NCBI GenBank assembly: GCA_018650185.1
Contig: JABIGL010000042.1
Coordinates: 21,362 to 85,361 of the forward strand
Length of the DNA stretch: 64,000 bases
Reading direction: 5' to 3'
Source: Chloroflexota bacterium
GTDB lineage: Bacteria; Chloroflexota; Dehalococcoidia; Lucifugimonadales; Lucifugimonadaceae
Below are positions 43,930 through 52,250 of this stretch, in pieces (within the stretch, counting starts at the first letter, position 1; each line of letters opens with the position of its first letter). Both the position numbers and the translations under genes were made by a program. Under the pieces are notes generated by a model. It was not told where the DNA came from, did no database searches, and saw nothing but the letters and a program-made list of their open reading frames with translations.

Positions 43930-44772
43930 TTACGCCTCGTCTGCTTTGCTGGACTCGGATTCAGTCACAAGCCGATAAACCCGACGACGCGGCGCGCCGG
44001 TTGAATCGATCACCGCTTCCACCAACGACCTGCCGGTAAGTCCGTCCGCCGTTAGCTTGCGGATGGCGTCTGAGATGGCTTCATCCGTGACCTCCACCGT
44101 TTGTGGGGAAGCGCCCTCGATAACGAGTACGAACTCGCCACGGGTGGGACCGGCGGCGAAATACTCTTTCGCCTCCAACGGGGTGCCCCGGAACACCTCT
44201 TCGTGCATCTTGGTCATCTCCCGGCAAACGGCTATCTGGCGCTCGCCCAGGACGATTTCGATGTCCTCGATTGCGGCGACAGCACGTCGAGGCGTTTCGA
44301 ATGCGATTACCGTGCCGGTCTCGGTCGCCGCACTGGTCAGAACCGCCTGTCGGTCAGCCTTGCGCCTAGGCAGGAAACCAAGAAATAGGAAGCGATTACC
44401 GTCCATACCGGCAATCGATAGCGCAGCAGAGATCGCAGAAGGCCCGGGGATTGCAACGACCTCATGGCCCTTTGCGGATGCCGCAGCCACGAGAGACGCA
44501 CCCGGATCGCTAACTGTGGGGGAGCCAGCATCGGAGACTTGTCCGACATCTCCCGTTTTCAGGGCGTCCAAAATTTTTGAGAGTTGCGCTGGTGGGGAGT
44601 GGTCGTGATAGCTGATGCACGGCGTATGTGCATCAAGGTGGTTTAGCAGCTTGCGCGTGACGCGGGTGTCTTCGGCTACCAGCAGATCGACCGACCGCAG
44701 CGCCTCTGCGGCACGGGGAGACAGATCGCCCAGATTGCCGATGGGCGTTCCTATGATGAAGAGAGTTCCCAT
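43930..44772 (-). CDS. rsmI: 16S rRNA (cytidine(1402)-2'-O)-methyltransferase
   Basis: The 280-residue SAM-dependent (tetrapyrrole methylase fold) enzyme modifies C1402 in the ribosomal P site. Motifs are LFIIGTPIGNLGDLSPRA at the N-terminus, LLVAEDTRVTRKLL, VSDAGSPTVSDPG and FLGFLPRRKADR, all diagnostic of RsmI. The ATG at 44772 fits the usual MGTL start; a GTG at 44790 would add six residues. It stands between metG and a divergent small gene. Confidence 0.95.
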   Translation of the reverse strand: MGTLFIIGTPIGNLGDLSPRAAEALRSVDLLVAEDTRVTRKLLNHLDAHTPCISYHDHSPPAQLSKILDALKTGDVGQVSDAGSPTVSDPGASLVAAASAKGHEVVAIPGPSAISAALSIAGMDGNRFLFLGFLPRRKADRQAVLTSAATETGTVIAFETPRRAVAAIEDIEIVLGERQIAVCREMTKMHEEVFRGTPLEAKEYFAAGPTRGEFVLVIEGASPQTVEVTDEAISDAIRKLTADGLTGRSLVEAVIDSTGAPRRRVYRLVTESESSKADEA

Positions 44773-44846
44773 AAACGCGTGTGCGGACACCGGATTGGTT
44801 TTTCTGGATATGAGCTTAATCTTGCGTCGTAGCCGGTAGGTTTGGC

Positions 44847-44852
44847 TATACT
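44847..44852 (+). promoter_or_regulatory. Candidate -10 box for the small two-repeat protein gene
   Basis: TATACT lies 57 bases before the ATG at 44909. A TTGCGT 19 bases upstream could be the -35 box, but the spacing is long. Confidence 0.35.
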
Positions 44853-44908
44853 CGGTTCTTCAAATTTGCCATTTGGGTCGTGCGAACAGCGCCCGATCCA
44901 CCACCGAA

Positions 44909-45223
44909 ATGCCACGTGCAACGGGAGAAACGACGATTAACCTCTCAACCGGACAGCGCCTGATTTCCACTTCCGGAGGCGCTGAATTCGTCGTCACCAA
45001 GGGCGGCGAAGCAGATATCACCTGCAACGGCGTGTCCCTTGAAGAAAAAGCAGACCAGTCACCCTCAGAGGCCGACGGTCCAGATATCCAGCTCGGCAAG
45101 CGCTACCAGAGCACCGACGGCGGAGTGAGCCTGCTCTGCGTGAAGGCCGGTAAGGGCGCACTCTCCTGCAATGGAGACGACATGGAGCTACAGGGAGCAC
45201 GCAAACTCCCGTCGTCCGACTAG
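44909..45223 (+). CDS. Small protein with two repeats of a Cys-containing beta motif
   Basis: The 104-residue product consists of two similar halves: GQRLISTSGGAEFVVTKGG...ADITCNGVSL at about residues 14-45, and GKRYQSTDGGVSLLCVKAGKGALSCNG at about 63-90, ending LPSSD. The half-motif (GxRY/L, TK/VKAG, xCNG) resembles a small actinobacterial-type protein of unknown function that I know by pattern only. No signal peptide or membrane segment is seen. The ATG lacks a good ribosome site, so the start could be earlier at 44873 (TTG). Confidence 0.7.
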   Translation: MPRATGETTINLSTGQRLISTSGGAEFVVTKGGEADITCNGVSLEEKADQSPSEADGPDIQLGKRYQSTDGGVSLLCVKAGKGALSCNGDDMELQGARKLPSSD

Positions 45224-45582
45224 AAACCTGCCGGTCGGCTATTTGCGGACCGACGTCTCGTTGTCCCGCCCGTCATTCCCTCGGTCGCCGTGACTGGATT
45301 CCCGACTACTCGGGAATGACGTTGGTTGGGCGATGACAATCTCGTTTGAACGTACCCCCTCTCCCCAACCCGGGAGAGGGAAGGGAGTCCTCGTAAACGG
45401 CGAACGCGAGTGTGTTTCAAGGGCGGATTGTCCTCGACCATAATCGGAACGACGAGACATTTGCCCCCTCTCCCCTCCGCGGGAGAGGGTTGGGGTGAGG
45501 GGGAAGGCGGATTCGTATCCGCCCCGATCGCCTACTCGGCCTTTCGAGAGCCTCAGGGCACGTACTGCTGCGTGCATGCGTT
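45224..45582. repeat. Gene-free gap packed with dispersed inverted repeats
   Basis: Three elements lie here. CGTCATTCCC/GGGAATGACG arms occupy 45271-45321; their right part (45293-45321) is a 29-base sequence repeated exactly at 48351-48379. CCCTCTCCC/GGGAGAGGG occurs at 45357-45380 and again at 45466-45489, the second followed by TTGGGGTGAGGGGG. No credible gene was found; frames across the gap are low-complexity by-products of the repeats. Confidence 0.75.
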
Positions 45583-46746
45583 TCACACTACGTGAAGTTC
45601 GTTAGCCACTCCACTCGTCAACGTCTCGCACCCATCCTCCGTCACTAGCACCGTATCGCTGCATCCGATGGCGCCCACACCCGGTAACCGCATTGTCGTG
45701 ATCACATGAAAAGTCATCCCGCTATGGAACGGCCGATGCTCATTGGCGTTGATGCTGAATATGTGCCCTTCATCCCACCCCGGAGGAAACGCCGTTCCGA
45801 TGCCGTAAGCGATCCTTCGGCCCTGTACATAAGGCACATCAGCGTCGTCAATGCGCTGCCGGGCCACCTCAAACGCCTCTGACGCCAGCATTCCCGGTTT
45901 AATCTTCTCCTTGGCAAGCCGAAGCGCATCCCTGTTTACCTCGCTGCCCCGCAACGCAAGTTCAGACGGCTCGCCTACAAACGCCGCTCGCGTCAGTGCC
46001 GAGTGGTAACGGTTCACCACGCCCGGAACTTCAAAGAACACCACATCCCCGTTCACTATCTTTCGATCTGACCATGTTGAGTGCACCTGCATCGAGTGCT
46101 CCTCACCGGTCGTGATGAAGGGCGGCAACGCGCTGTACTCGCTCCCGGCGAGGATTTGAGCGCCGGTAACTGCTGCCCCAAGATCGCGTTCCGATGCTCC
46201 CACGGCGATGGCATCCAGCCCAGACTGAACTCCGGCTGTCGCGATATTTGCAGCCTGCCGCATGTACTCGATCTCGCGTTCAGATTTGATCAAACGACCT
46301 GTTTCAACAAGCCCCGATCCATCATGAACTCGGGCATCAGGCAACGCCGACCTGAGCAGCATGTATTCCCGAATCTTGAGAAACCATGAGTCGTACTCAA
46401 CCCCGATGCTGGAACGCGCCAGTCCAAGCTCGCCCAGCACACTGGCGATGCCCAGTAGTGGGCTCTCGGTATCCGCGAACAAGCGGTAGTCCTCCACCAC
46501 GGAGTACGACGCGACCAGCGACTCTTCATGCGGCGGCGGGATCAGGATTGGATCACCACTGAGCGGCACGATCAACCCGATGAAGTAGTAGTAGCCGGGC
46601 GTCTGGTAGCCGGTCAGGTAATAGATGTTCTCCGGAGTCGTGAGCAACAGCGCATCGAGTCCACGTTCGTCCATTCGACTACGCACCCCGTCGAGTCGAC
46701 TCTGGAACTCTTCATGGGTGAAGAACTGATGGGCTGGAATTCTCAT
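45583..46746 (-). CDS. M24-fold hydrolase lacking the usual metal ligands (creatinase/ectoine hydrolase-like)
   Basis: The 387-residue protein has a creatinase N-terminal domain (about residues 10-145) and a pita-bread M24 domain. The positions that hold Asp-Asp-His-Glu-Glu metal ligands in Xaa-Pro peptidases are replaced: VFFEVPGVVNRYHSALTR instead of the D...D-TR pattern, FHVITT instead of xxEPG, and GCSDTV instead of xEDT. YGIGTAFPPGWDEGH resembles the same stretch in ectoine hydrolase (DoeA). A metal-free hydrolase of the creatinase/DoeA sort is therefore more likely than a peptidase. It stands alone on its strand. Confidence 0.85.
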   Translation of the reverse strand: MRIPAHQFFTHEEFQSRLDGVRSRMDERGLDALLLTTPENIYYLTGYQTPGYYYFIGLIVPLSGDPILIPPPHEESLVASYSVVEDYRLFADTESPLLGIASVLGELGLARSSIGVEYDSWFLKIREYMLLRSALPDARVHDGSGLVETGRLIKSEREIEYMRQAANIATAGVQSGLDAIAVGASERDLGAAVTGAQILAGSEYSALPPFITTGEEHSMQVHSTWSDRKIVNGDVVFFEVPGVVNRYHSALTRAAFVGEPSELALRGSEVNRDALRLAKEKIKPGMLASEAFEVARQRIDDADVPYVQGRRIAYGIGTAFPPGWDEGHIFSINANEHRPFHSGMTFHVITTMRLPGVGAIGCSDTVLVTEDGCETLTSGVANELHVV

Positions 46747-46874
46747 TTGCGATCATGATCCTGATAGAAGTGACGTTTGGATAAATTGCGACACCCGGTG
46801 TCGAATTTACGGGAGGGCGACAGCATAATGCCGGGCAGCGGCTGAAACTAAGCCGGTCTGCCGACGGAGACCCG

Positions 46875-48071
46875 ATGCCCGACTCTCTCTCAAAGTTAGA
46901 AGCGCGCCGAATCGCCCTCACCGCACAGGGATTCGCGGAGCCGCGTCCGGAAAATGCGGGTGTGGAAGACATCCGTAAGACGATCGATCGACTCGGGCTT
47001 ATCCAACTTGACTCGGTCAATGTCGCTGTGCGTGCGCATTTCATGCCCTTTTTCTCAAGGCTTGGCGCGTACCCGATAGAGCTTCTGGACGATGGCGCAC
47101 ACGAACGGTTCGATCTGTTTGAGTTCTGGGGTCACGTCGCATCCCTGATCCCTGTGGACCAGTACCCGCTCTTCAGACACCGAATGGAAGATGGCATCAA
47201 ACGTCGGTCTCGCACGTTGCGCAGCGCGGACGCCAAGTACCTGGACCTGATCCTGGATGAGATCAGGACCCGCGGCCCGCTCACGATCGGGGATCTGGAA
47301 GACCCCGGTAAGCGCGGCGGTGGTGGTAATTCACCCGGATGGTGGAACCGTGCGCCGGGCAAGATTGCACTTGAGTACCACTTTGCGACCGGTGACCTGA
47401 CATCTGTAGAACGTCGTGGTTTTTCACGTGTGTATGACGTTCCAGAGCGCGCCATACCGTCTGAGCACCGCGAGGCCGCTCCAGTCAGCCGGGAAGAGGC
47501 TCACCGGGAGTTCTTGAGGATAGCGGCTCGGGCTTATGGAATCGGCACCGGTGCCGATCTGGCCGACTACTATCGAATCCGGATGCCTGAAGCACGCCCT
47601 CGTCTAGCTGAACTTGTGGAAGCTGGTGAACTGCAGGAAGTCGAGGTCGAAGGTTGGGACAAAATCGCCTATTTACTGCCCGGCGCATCCGCAAATGGAG
47701 CCGTGGATAGCCGAGCCATTTTGAGCCCGTTCGACTCGCTGATCTGGGAGCGGGATCGAACCGAACGGCTATTCGATTTCTTCTACCGCATCGAGATCTA
47801 CGTCCCGGAGAAGAAACGTCAGTACGGCTACTACGTCCTTCCGTTCCTGCTTGGAGAGGACATCGTCGCCCGTGTGGATGTGAAGGCCGAACGAGACAAA
47901 GGCACGCTGCGCATTCGGGGAGCTTTTTTTGAAGAGGGTAACGACCCGGAATACGTGGCCCGTGAACTGGCCACGGAGTTGGAACTGATGGCCAGCTGGT
48001 TAGGGATGAAACGAGTACGCGTCGGTCGGCGGGGCAATCTGTGCAACGCATTGAGAGCGGCGCTGCGTTAA
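46875..48071 (+). CDS. Winged-helix DNA glycosylase family protein (AlkZ/YcaQ-like)
   Basis: The 398-residue protein matches the HTH_42 family, whose characterised members AlkZ and YcaQ unhook interstrand crosslinks and remove bulky alkyl adducts. It starts with the typical LEARRIALTAQGF helix and keeps the catalytic QxD motif as QLD at residues 44-46 (LGLIQLDSVNV). RFDLFEFWGHVASLIP and SPFDSLIWERDRTERLFDF are also family features. By motif it is closer to the YcaQ group. It ends four bases inside a small convergent ORF. Confidence 0.9.
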   Translation: MPDSLSKLEARRIALTAQGFAEPRPENAGVEDIRKTIDRLGLIQLDSVNVAVRAHFMPFFSRLGAYPIELLDDGAHERFDLFEFWGHVASLIPVDQYPLFRHRMEDGIKRRSRTLRSADAKYLDLILDEIRTRGPLTIGDLEDPGKRGGGGNSPGWWNRAPGKIALEYHFATGDLTSVERRGFSRVYDVPERAIPSEHREAAPVSREEAHREFLRIAARAYGIGTGADLADYYRIRMPEARPRLAELVEAGELQEVEVEGWDKIAYLLPGASANGAVDSRAILSPFDSLIWERDRTERLFDFFYRIEIYVPEKKRQYGYYVLPFLLGEDIVARVDVKAERDKGTLRIRGAFFEEGNDPEYVARELATELELMASWLGMKRVRVGRRGNLCNALRAALR

Positions 48072-48235
48072 GCCTTCCTGGCGCGGGTCGCTCCCATGGC
48101 TGAGCCGATAGCAAGGCCGAGGGCGATCCACAACCCGACGTTGTCCGTCAGAACGCCGATGACTGCGCCAACGATGATGCCGATACCTACGAAGGTGCCG
48201 ACAGATTTCTCATCTCTAGAGAATTGTTTGCGTAT
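48068..48235 (-). CDS. Small glycine-zipper membrane protein, start codon unclear
   Basis: A 55-codon minus-strand frame reads RKQFSRDEKSVGTFVGIG, then a Gly/Ile/Val-rich first helix, a short turn (LTDNVGLW) and a second helix with ALGLAIGSAMGATRARKA. This two-helix glycine-zipper hairpin looks like a real small membrane protein. The only in-frame initiator near AGAGG is ATA (48235-48233), seven bases away; there is no ATG, GTG or TTG. A rare AUA start, a nearby indel or a decayed gene are all possible. It overlaps the AlkZ-like stop by about four bases. Confidence 0.45.
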   Translation of the reverse strand: MRKQFSRDEKSVGTFVGIGIIVGAVIGVLTDNVGLWIALGLAIGSAMGATRARKA

Positions 48236-48489
48236 GAATGGACCTCTTGTTTACGCCGGTGTCCCTTCGACCCGTCATCGTCATTCCCTCGAAGGAGGGA
48301 ATCTAGGGACGCTTGATGTGTGAACGAATAACTCTCGGACGACAACCGTAACTGGATTCCCGACTACTCGGGAATGACGGTGAGCTAGAACGGTGAACAG
48401 CCGAAATCTAACCCCTTCTCCCAACGGTAGAGGGTTGAGGTGAGGGAGAAGCAGTGTTGACGACCATCGTTACGGTGCAACGCGCGCTC
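48236..48489. repeat. Intergenic repeats between the small ORF and the CxC protein gene
   Basis: CGTCATTCCC (48279-48288) and GGGAATGACG (48370-48379) are the outer arms of an element whose last 29 bases (48351-48379) equal 45293-45321. At 48409-48447 a decayed member of the CCCTCTCCC-type repeat follows, CCCCTTCTCCC with GTAGAGGGTTGAGGTGAGGG. No gene is visible. Confidence 0.7.
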
Positions 48490-48771
48490 CTACTTCTTAC
48501 CCTTCTTCTTCTTACGACCGCCCTGATTCCGGGCCCGCTTTGCTGCGTTGCGAGCCTCTTTGGACTTCGACCGCTTGGCGTCCCGTGAGACGGCTTTGCC
48601 CCGCGATGCGTCCAGAATCGACTGGGCATCGCCGATGATCGAATCCGACACCTGAGCGCCGCCGGGAATGGCAGGATCTAGCCCACGACGCTTCTGCGCG
48701 GCGAGATCGCACGACCAGCAAGTGCAGGCCGCCGGGTGCTTTTCATTGTTCTGATAGTGGCGTTCGCGCAT
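48490..48771 (-). CDS. Small basic protein with a CxCxxC motif
   Basis: The 93-residue product has HPAACTCWSCDLAAQKRR at residues 12-29, a Cys triplet that could bind metal. A helical middle and a very basic tail (KSKEARNAAKRARNQ, then mostly Gly, Arg and Lys) may bind nucleic acid. The ATG at 48771 is chosen because any longer frame would run through tRNA-Pro. There is no recognisable ribosome site. Function unknown. Confidence 0.65.
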   Translation of the reverse strand: MRERHYQNNEKHPAACTCWSCDLAAQKRRGLDPAIPGGAQVSDSIIGDAQSILDASRGKAVSRDAKRSKSKEARNAAKRARNQGGRKKKKGKK

Positions 48772-48819
48772 ATCGGGTAACGATTGAGTACTGAAACATT
48801 CAACGCTCACGGGCACCGA

Positions 48820-48896
48820 TGGTCGGGGAGCCGGGATTCGAACCCGGGACCTCTTCGTCCCAAACGAAGCGCGCTGCCAAGCTGCGCCACTCCCCG
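48820..48896 (-). tRNA. tRNA-Pro (anticodon TGG)
   Basis: On the minus strand CGGGGAG pairs with CTCCCCG, then discriminator A and encoded CCA. The anticodon stem CTTCG/CGAAG holds the loop TTTGGGA with anticodon TGG. The T arm is CCGGG-TTCGAAT-CCCGG. The fold is complete. Confidence 0.97.
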
Positions 48897-49022
48897 TCTC
48901 GGTGCATGCCGCGCCCGATTTGATGTTCAATGGGCGCAATACATGTAAGTCTATTAGAACTCGGCACGCTCGACCCATATCTTTTGGCGCAATTCGGACC
49001 GTAGATTCGGCAGGGGGCCTGG

Positions 49023-49847
49023 ATGAGCACACAATCCGCAACGAGTGGCGGCGACGCCTACGCCCCGAAAGCTATCGCTCAACGTGTTAGGGACATCGGC
49101 GTTACCAAAGCTCGCACTGACGTCATCACTCTGTTCGTCCTGGCCGGACTTGCGGGGGCCTTTATATCGCTCGGAGCCCTCTTCTTCACGGTGGTTGTCA
49201 CCGACCCGACCGGCGGTTTTGGCGTTACACGCCTTCTTGGTGGACTGGCGTTCAGCCTCGGTCTGATCCTGGTTGTCGTAGCTGGCGCAGAACTGTTCAC
49301 CGGTAATAACCTGGTCGCTATGGCGTGGGCGTCGCGGATGATCTCGACCGCAGAACTCGCCCGGAACTGGGTGGTCGTCTACATCGGTAACGCTGCCGGG
49401 GCTCTTGGAACCGTGGTCCTTGTCCGCATCGCAAACGTGGACGAGTTCGGCGGAGGTGCTGTAGGTGAAAAGACGATGGCGATCGCCGAGTCCAAGGCTG
49501 CCCTGGACGTCCCTGAGGCTATCGCCCTCGGGATTCTCTGCAACGCGCTCGTCTGCCTCGCCGTGTGGCTGACGTTGGCTGGTCACACCGTGACGGACAA
49601 AATTCTTGCAGTCATTTTTCCGATAACGGCGTTCGTTGCTATCGGCTTTGAACACTCGATAGCCAACATGTTTTTCCTGCCGTACGCCGTGGCGCTCGAC
49701 GGGTTCAACGACAGCGCACTGATTACCGACTCACTCATCAACATCGGTGCGGTGACCGTAGGCAACATCATCGGCGGAACCCTGCTGGTCGCCGCCGTGT
49801 ACTGGACCGCCTATCTGCGAAACGACGGCAAGAGCGTGGAGAGTTAG
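49023..49847 (+). CDS. Formate/nitrite transporter (FNT) family protein
   Basis: The 274-residue protein has six hydrophobic helices as in FocA/NirC pentameric channels. Family features include AGLAGAFISLGALFF near residue 40, GAELFTGNNLVAMAW near residue 92 and GILCNALVCLAVWL near residue 165, with FEHSIANMFFLPYA near residue 210 carrying the conserved pore His. It probably conducts formate, nitrite or a related small anion across the inner membrane. AGGGGG precedes the ATG. It converges on the MOSC gene with a four-base overlap. Confidence 0.93.
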   Translation: MSTQSATSGGDAYAPKAIAQRVRDIGVTKARTDVITLFVLAGLAGAFISLGALFFTVVVTDPTGGFGVTRLLGGLAFSLGLILVVVAGAELFTGNNLVAMAWASRMISTAELARNWVVVYIGNAAGALGTVVLVRIANVDEFGGGAVGEKTMAIAESKAALDVPEAIALGILCNALVCLAVWLTLAGHTVTDKILAVIFPITAFVAIGFEHSIANMFFLPYAVALDGFNDSALITDSLINIGAVTVGNIIGGTLLVAAVYWTAYLRNDGKSVES

Positions 49848-50278
49848 CCGACCGTAACGTCGTCCCCGAGGCTCACCGTCCCGCTGCCGAGAGGGGTCAC
49901 GAACAGGCCGCGCTGGCCGTCGATCTTCTCTCGTAGACCCGGTCGGATGTGATCCATGTTGTCGCATGGATCGCAGAGTTCACCGATCTTGAACTCCAGG
50001 CCATCGCCGACTTTGAGCGTCTGGCCTTCTTTCAGGCCGAACAGCGAAACACCTTCGACGGTGATGTTCTCACGTAGCTGGCCTGCATCGACCTCCAGCG
50101 TGTCCATCACGGCTTTGTCCATCATCAGGATCTGACGCGTGCTGCCGGCCTCGGCATGTCGATCCCCGACGAGCCCCTCGCCTTCTTTGACCTCGGCGCT
50201 CTCAACGACGCTCATCGGCTGTCGACGCGCGACGTTCAGTCGGATGTCTACGATCTTTCCGGTACTTGAGTCGCTCAT
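49844..50278 (-). CDS. MOSC-domain protein
   Basis: The 144-residue protein matches stand-alone MOSC domains, relatives of the molybdenum cofactor sulfurase C-terminus: VEGEGLVGDRHAEAGSTRQILMM-like residues near 30-50 and a conserved Cys in GELCDPCDNMDHIRPGL near residue 110. It may carry sulfur or bind Mo-cofactor. The ATG at 50278 with GAGGAG seven bases upstream is preferred over a longer frame from 50362. Confidence 0.88.
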   Translation of the reverse strand: MSDSSTGKIVDIRLNVARRQPMSVVESAEVKEGEGLVGDRHAEAGSTRQILMMDKAVMDTLEVDAGQLRENITVEGVSLFGLKEGQTLKVGDGLEFKIGELCDPCDNMDHIRPGLREKIDGQRGLFVTPLGSGTVSLGDDVTVG

Positions 50279-50443
50279 CGGGGTCTCCTCTGGTGCAAAT
50301 ACGGCGGTATTACGGGCGTGACCACTCGTTCGAATAAGACCGAGGCTAGCAGCATCGGCCACGGCGTCAACCGTTCAAAGGCAGGTTACGAACGAAACGT
50401 CACGAAATCTTCATTCCAGTGGCCTCACCGGTACACTCTTCCC

Positions 50444-51691
50444 GTGCCCTCCCAGCGAATCGTTGCGGACCTCCATCTGCACTCCAGATACTCCATGGCG
50501 ACGAGCCGCGCACTGGACCTGACGTCGCTGTCCGAAGCAGGGATCAGAAAAGGCGTCCAGCTACTATCCGCCGCCGACTTCACGCATCCGGACTGGCGGG
50601 TCGAGCTGGGTGAGCAACTGGTCGAAGATGGATCCGGACTGTTCCGGGTGAAGGGTGCGTCCTCATCCGCTCCACGGTTCGTCCTCGGAACGGAGATCAG
50701 TTGCGTCTGGAGGGATCCGCCCGTCACCGGGAGAGGCCGTCGCGTTCACTTGCTGCTGTTCGCGCCGGACTTCGAGACGGTCGACACGCTGATAGCCCGA
50801 CTTGATCCACACGGTGCTCTTGGATCGGACGGACGACCGCTGCTGAAACTATCAGCCCACGACGTATCTGAGATTGTGTGGGATGTGAATGAGCGATGCG
50901 AGATCATTCCTGCCCATATGTGGACTCCCTGGTACGGCGTTTACGGGTCTAGATCCGGGTTCGAATCACTTGAGGCAGCGTTCGGTGAACATGCCGGGCG
51001 GATAAATGCGGTCGAGACCGGATTATCCAGCGATCCCGAGATGAACTGGTCTGTCCCTGAGCTTGAGTCGCGAGCACTGGTTTCGTTCTCGGACGCACAT
51101 TCGGCCGCGAACGTTGGCCGTGAGTTGACGGTGTTCGAGATGGAACCGAGCTATCAGGGGCTACGTGAAGCGATCACATCGCAGTCGATTGCCGAGACGA
51201 TCGAATTCTTCCCGGAGAACGGCAAATACCACCTGGACGGTCACCGGGCTTGCGGGGTTCGTATGCTCCCGTCCGAAAGTGCTGAAGTGGGAAGTGAATG
51301 CCCGTCTTGTGGCAAAAAGTTGACCTTGGGTGTGCTCAACAGGGTCGAATCGCTTTCCAGTGAGCCAACCGCTGGACGACCGGACGGATCGGGATTGATC
51401 CATGGACCGGAAGGGCGGCCGCCATTCAGACGACTGGTGCCTCTTAGAGATCTTGTGGCCGCAAGGCTTGGAATGGGCAGGGCCACAAAAACGGTGACCG
51501 TCATCGTCGACAACTTGATCGACCGCTTCGGATCGGAGTTGAACGTGCTGATTGACGCCGAATCGGAGGAGCTTCAGAGAGCTACCAATGATGATGTCGC
51601 AGCGGCGATCACGGCAGTGCGACGGGGTGATATTGAAATAGAACCGGGTTACGACGGCGTATACGGGAAGGTGGACCCGATCTTCGGTTGA
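50444..51691 (+). CDS. Endonuclease Q-like PHP-domain nuclease
   Basis: The 415-residue protein resembles EndoQ, which nicks DNA 5' of deaminated bases and abasic sites. The PHP domain starts at once with IVADLHLHSRYSMATSRALD, followed by VLGTEISCVW, IIPAHMWTPWYGVYGS and VSFSDAHSAANVGREL, which supply metal-binding His, Glu and Asp. A four-Cys zinc finger lies near residues 270-295 (CGVRML...ECPSCGKKLTLGVL), as in archaeal EndoQ. The GTG start lies six bases after a TACACT -10 box, which suggests a leaderless transcript. Confidence 0.88.
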   Translation: MPSQRIVADLHLHSRYSMATSRALDLTSLSEAGIRKGVQLLSAADFTHPDWRVELGEQLVEDGSGLFRVKGASSSAPRFVLGTEISCVWRDPPVTGRGRRVHLLLFAPDFETVDTLIARLDPHGALGSDGRPLLKLSAHDVSEIVWDVNERCEIIPAHMWTPWYGVYGSRSGFESLEAAFGEHAGRINAVETGLSSDPEMNWSVPELESRALVSFSDAHSAANVGRELTVFEMEPSYQGLREAITSQSIAETIEFFPENGKYHLDGHRACGVRMLPSESAEVGSECPSCGKKLTLGVLNRVESLSSEPTAGRPDGSGLIHGPEGRPPFRRLVPLRDLVAARLGMGRATKTVTVIVDNLIDRFGSELNVLIDAESEELQRATNDDVAAAITAVRRGDIEIEPGYDGVYGKVDPIFG

Positions 51692-51816
51692 CTAGGTGTT
51701 CGCCTCAATGGCGAGTTTTCGTATCTTGCCGATCTCGATGTACGATTGGCGCAGACAGGACCGGAATCTCCATCTTGCGTAGTTCGTAAGACTACCGGTC
51801 ACAGGAGGCAACGTTC

Positions 51817-52236
51817 TTGATAGACCTTACCGATGAGATGAAGACCGCTCTGGATAACGCACTTGCCGACAAAGTGCCATGCATCCTCGCAACCGCATCT
51901 GCGGATGGCTTCCCCGGCATTGGCTACCGCGGCAGCGTGATGGCTTACGACGGAGCAAATCTGGCCTACTGGGAACGCGCAAAGCGCGGTGGGTTGAGCA
52001 ACGTCCAGTCCAGTCCGTATGTAATCGTGATGTACCGGAACCCGGACACGCGACAGGCATGGAAATTCTTCGGGAAGGCGACGATCCACGAAACCGGTGA
52101 AGTTCGTGAGGCCATCAAGGCGCGAACGGTCCAGGCGGAGATAGATCGCGACCAGGACGGCACCGGTTTCGGAGTCATGGTTGAACTTGAACGCGTGGAA
52201 ACCATGGCCGGCGAAGTTCTCCAGTCCAAAGACTGA
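51817..52236 (+). CDS. Pyridoxamine 5'-phosphate oxidase-like flavin/heme-binding protein
   Basis: The 139-residue split-barrel protein has CILATASADGFPGIGYRGS (residues 22-40) and YVIVMYRNPDTRQAWKFFGKATIHETG, typical of the PNPOx-like FMN- or F420-binding family. It lacks the substrate residues of true PdxH. AGGAGG lies eight bases before the TTG. Its cofactor and reaction are unknown. The PhnP-like gene follows after 14 bp, probably in the same transcript. Confidence 0.85.
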   Translation: MIDLTDEMKTALDNALADKVPCILATASADGFPGIGYRGSVMAYDGANLAYWERAKRGGLSNVQSSPYVIVMYRNPDTRQAWKFFGKATIHETGEVREAIKARTVQAEIDRDQDGTGFGVMVELERVETMAGEVLQSKD

Positions 52237-52250
52237 GCGCTGAAATTCCC

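Noticed and set aside
45271..48447. CRISPR array from the repeated palindromes
   Set aside because: The repeats are few, unevenly spaced over kilobases and lack spacers or cas genes.
48772..49041. Longer form of the small CxCxxC protein
   Set aside because: The extension would be translated through the complete tRNA-Pro gene.
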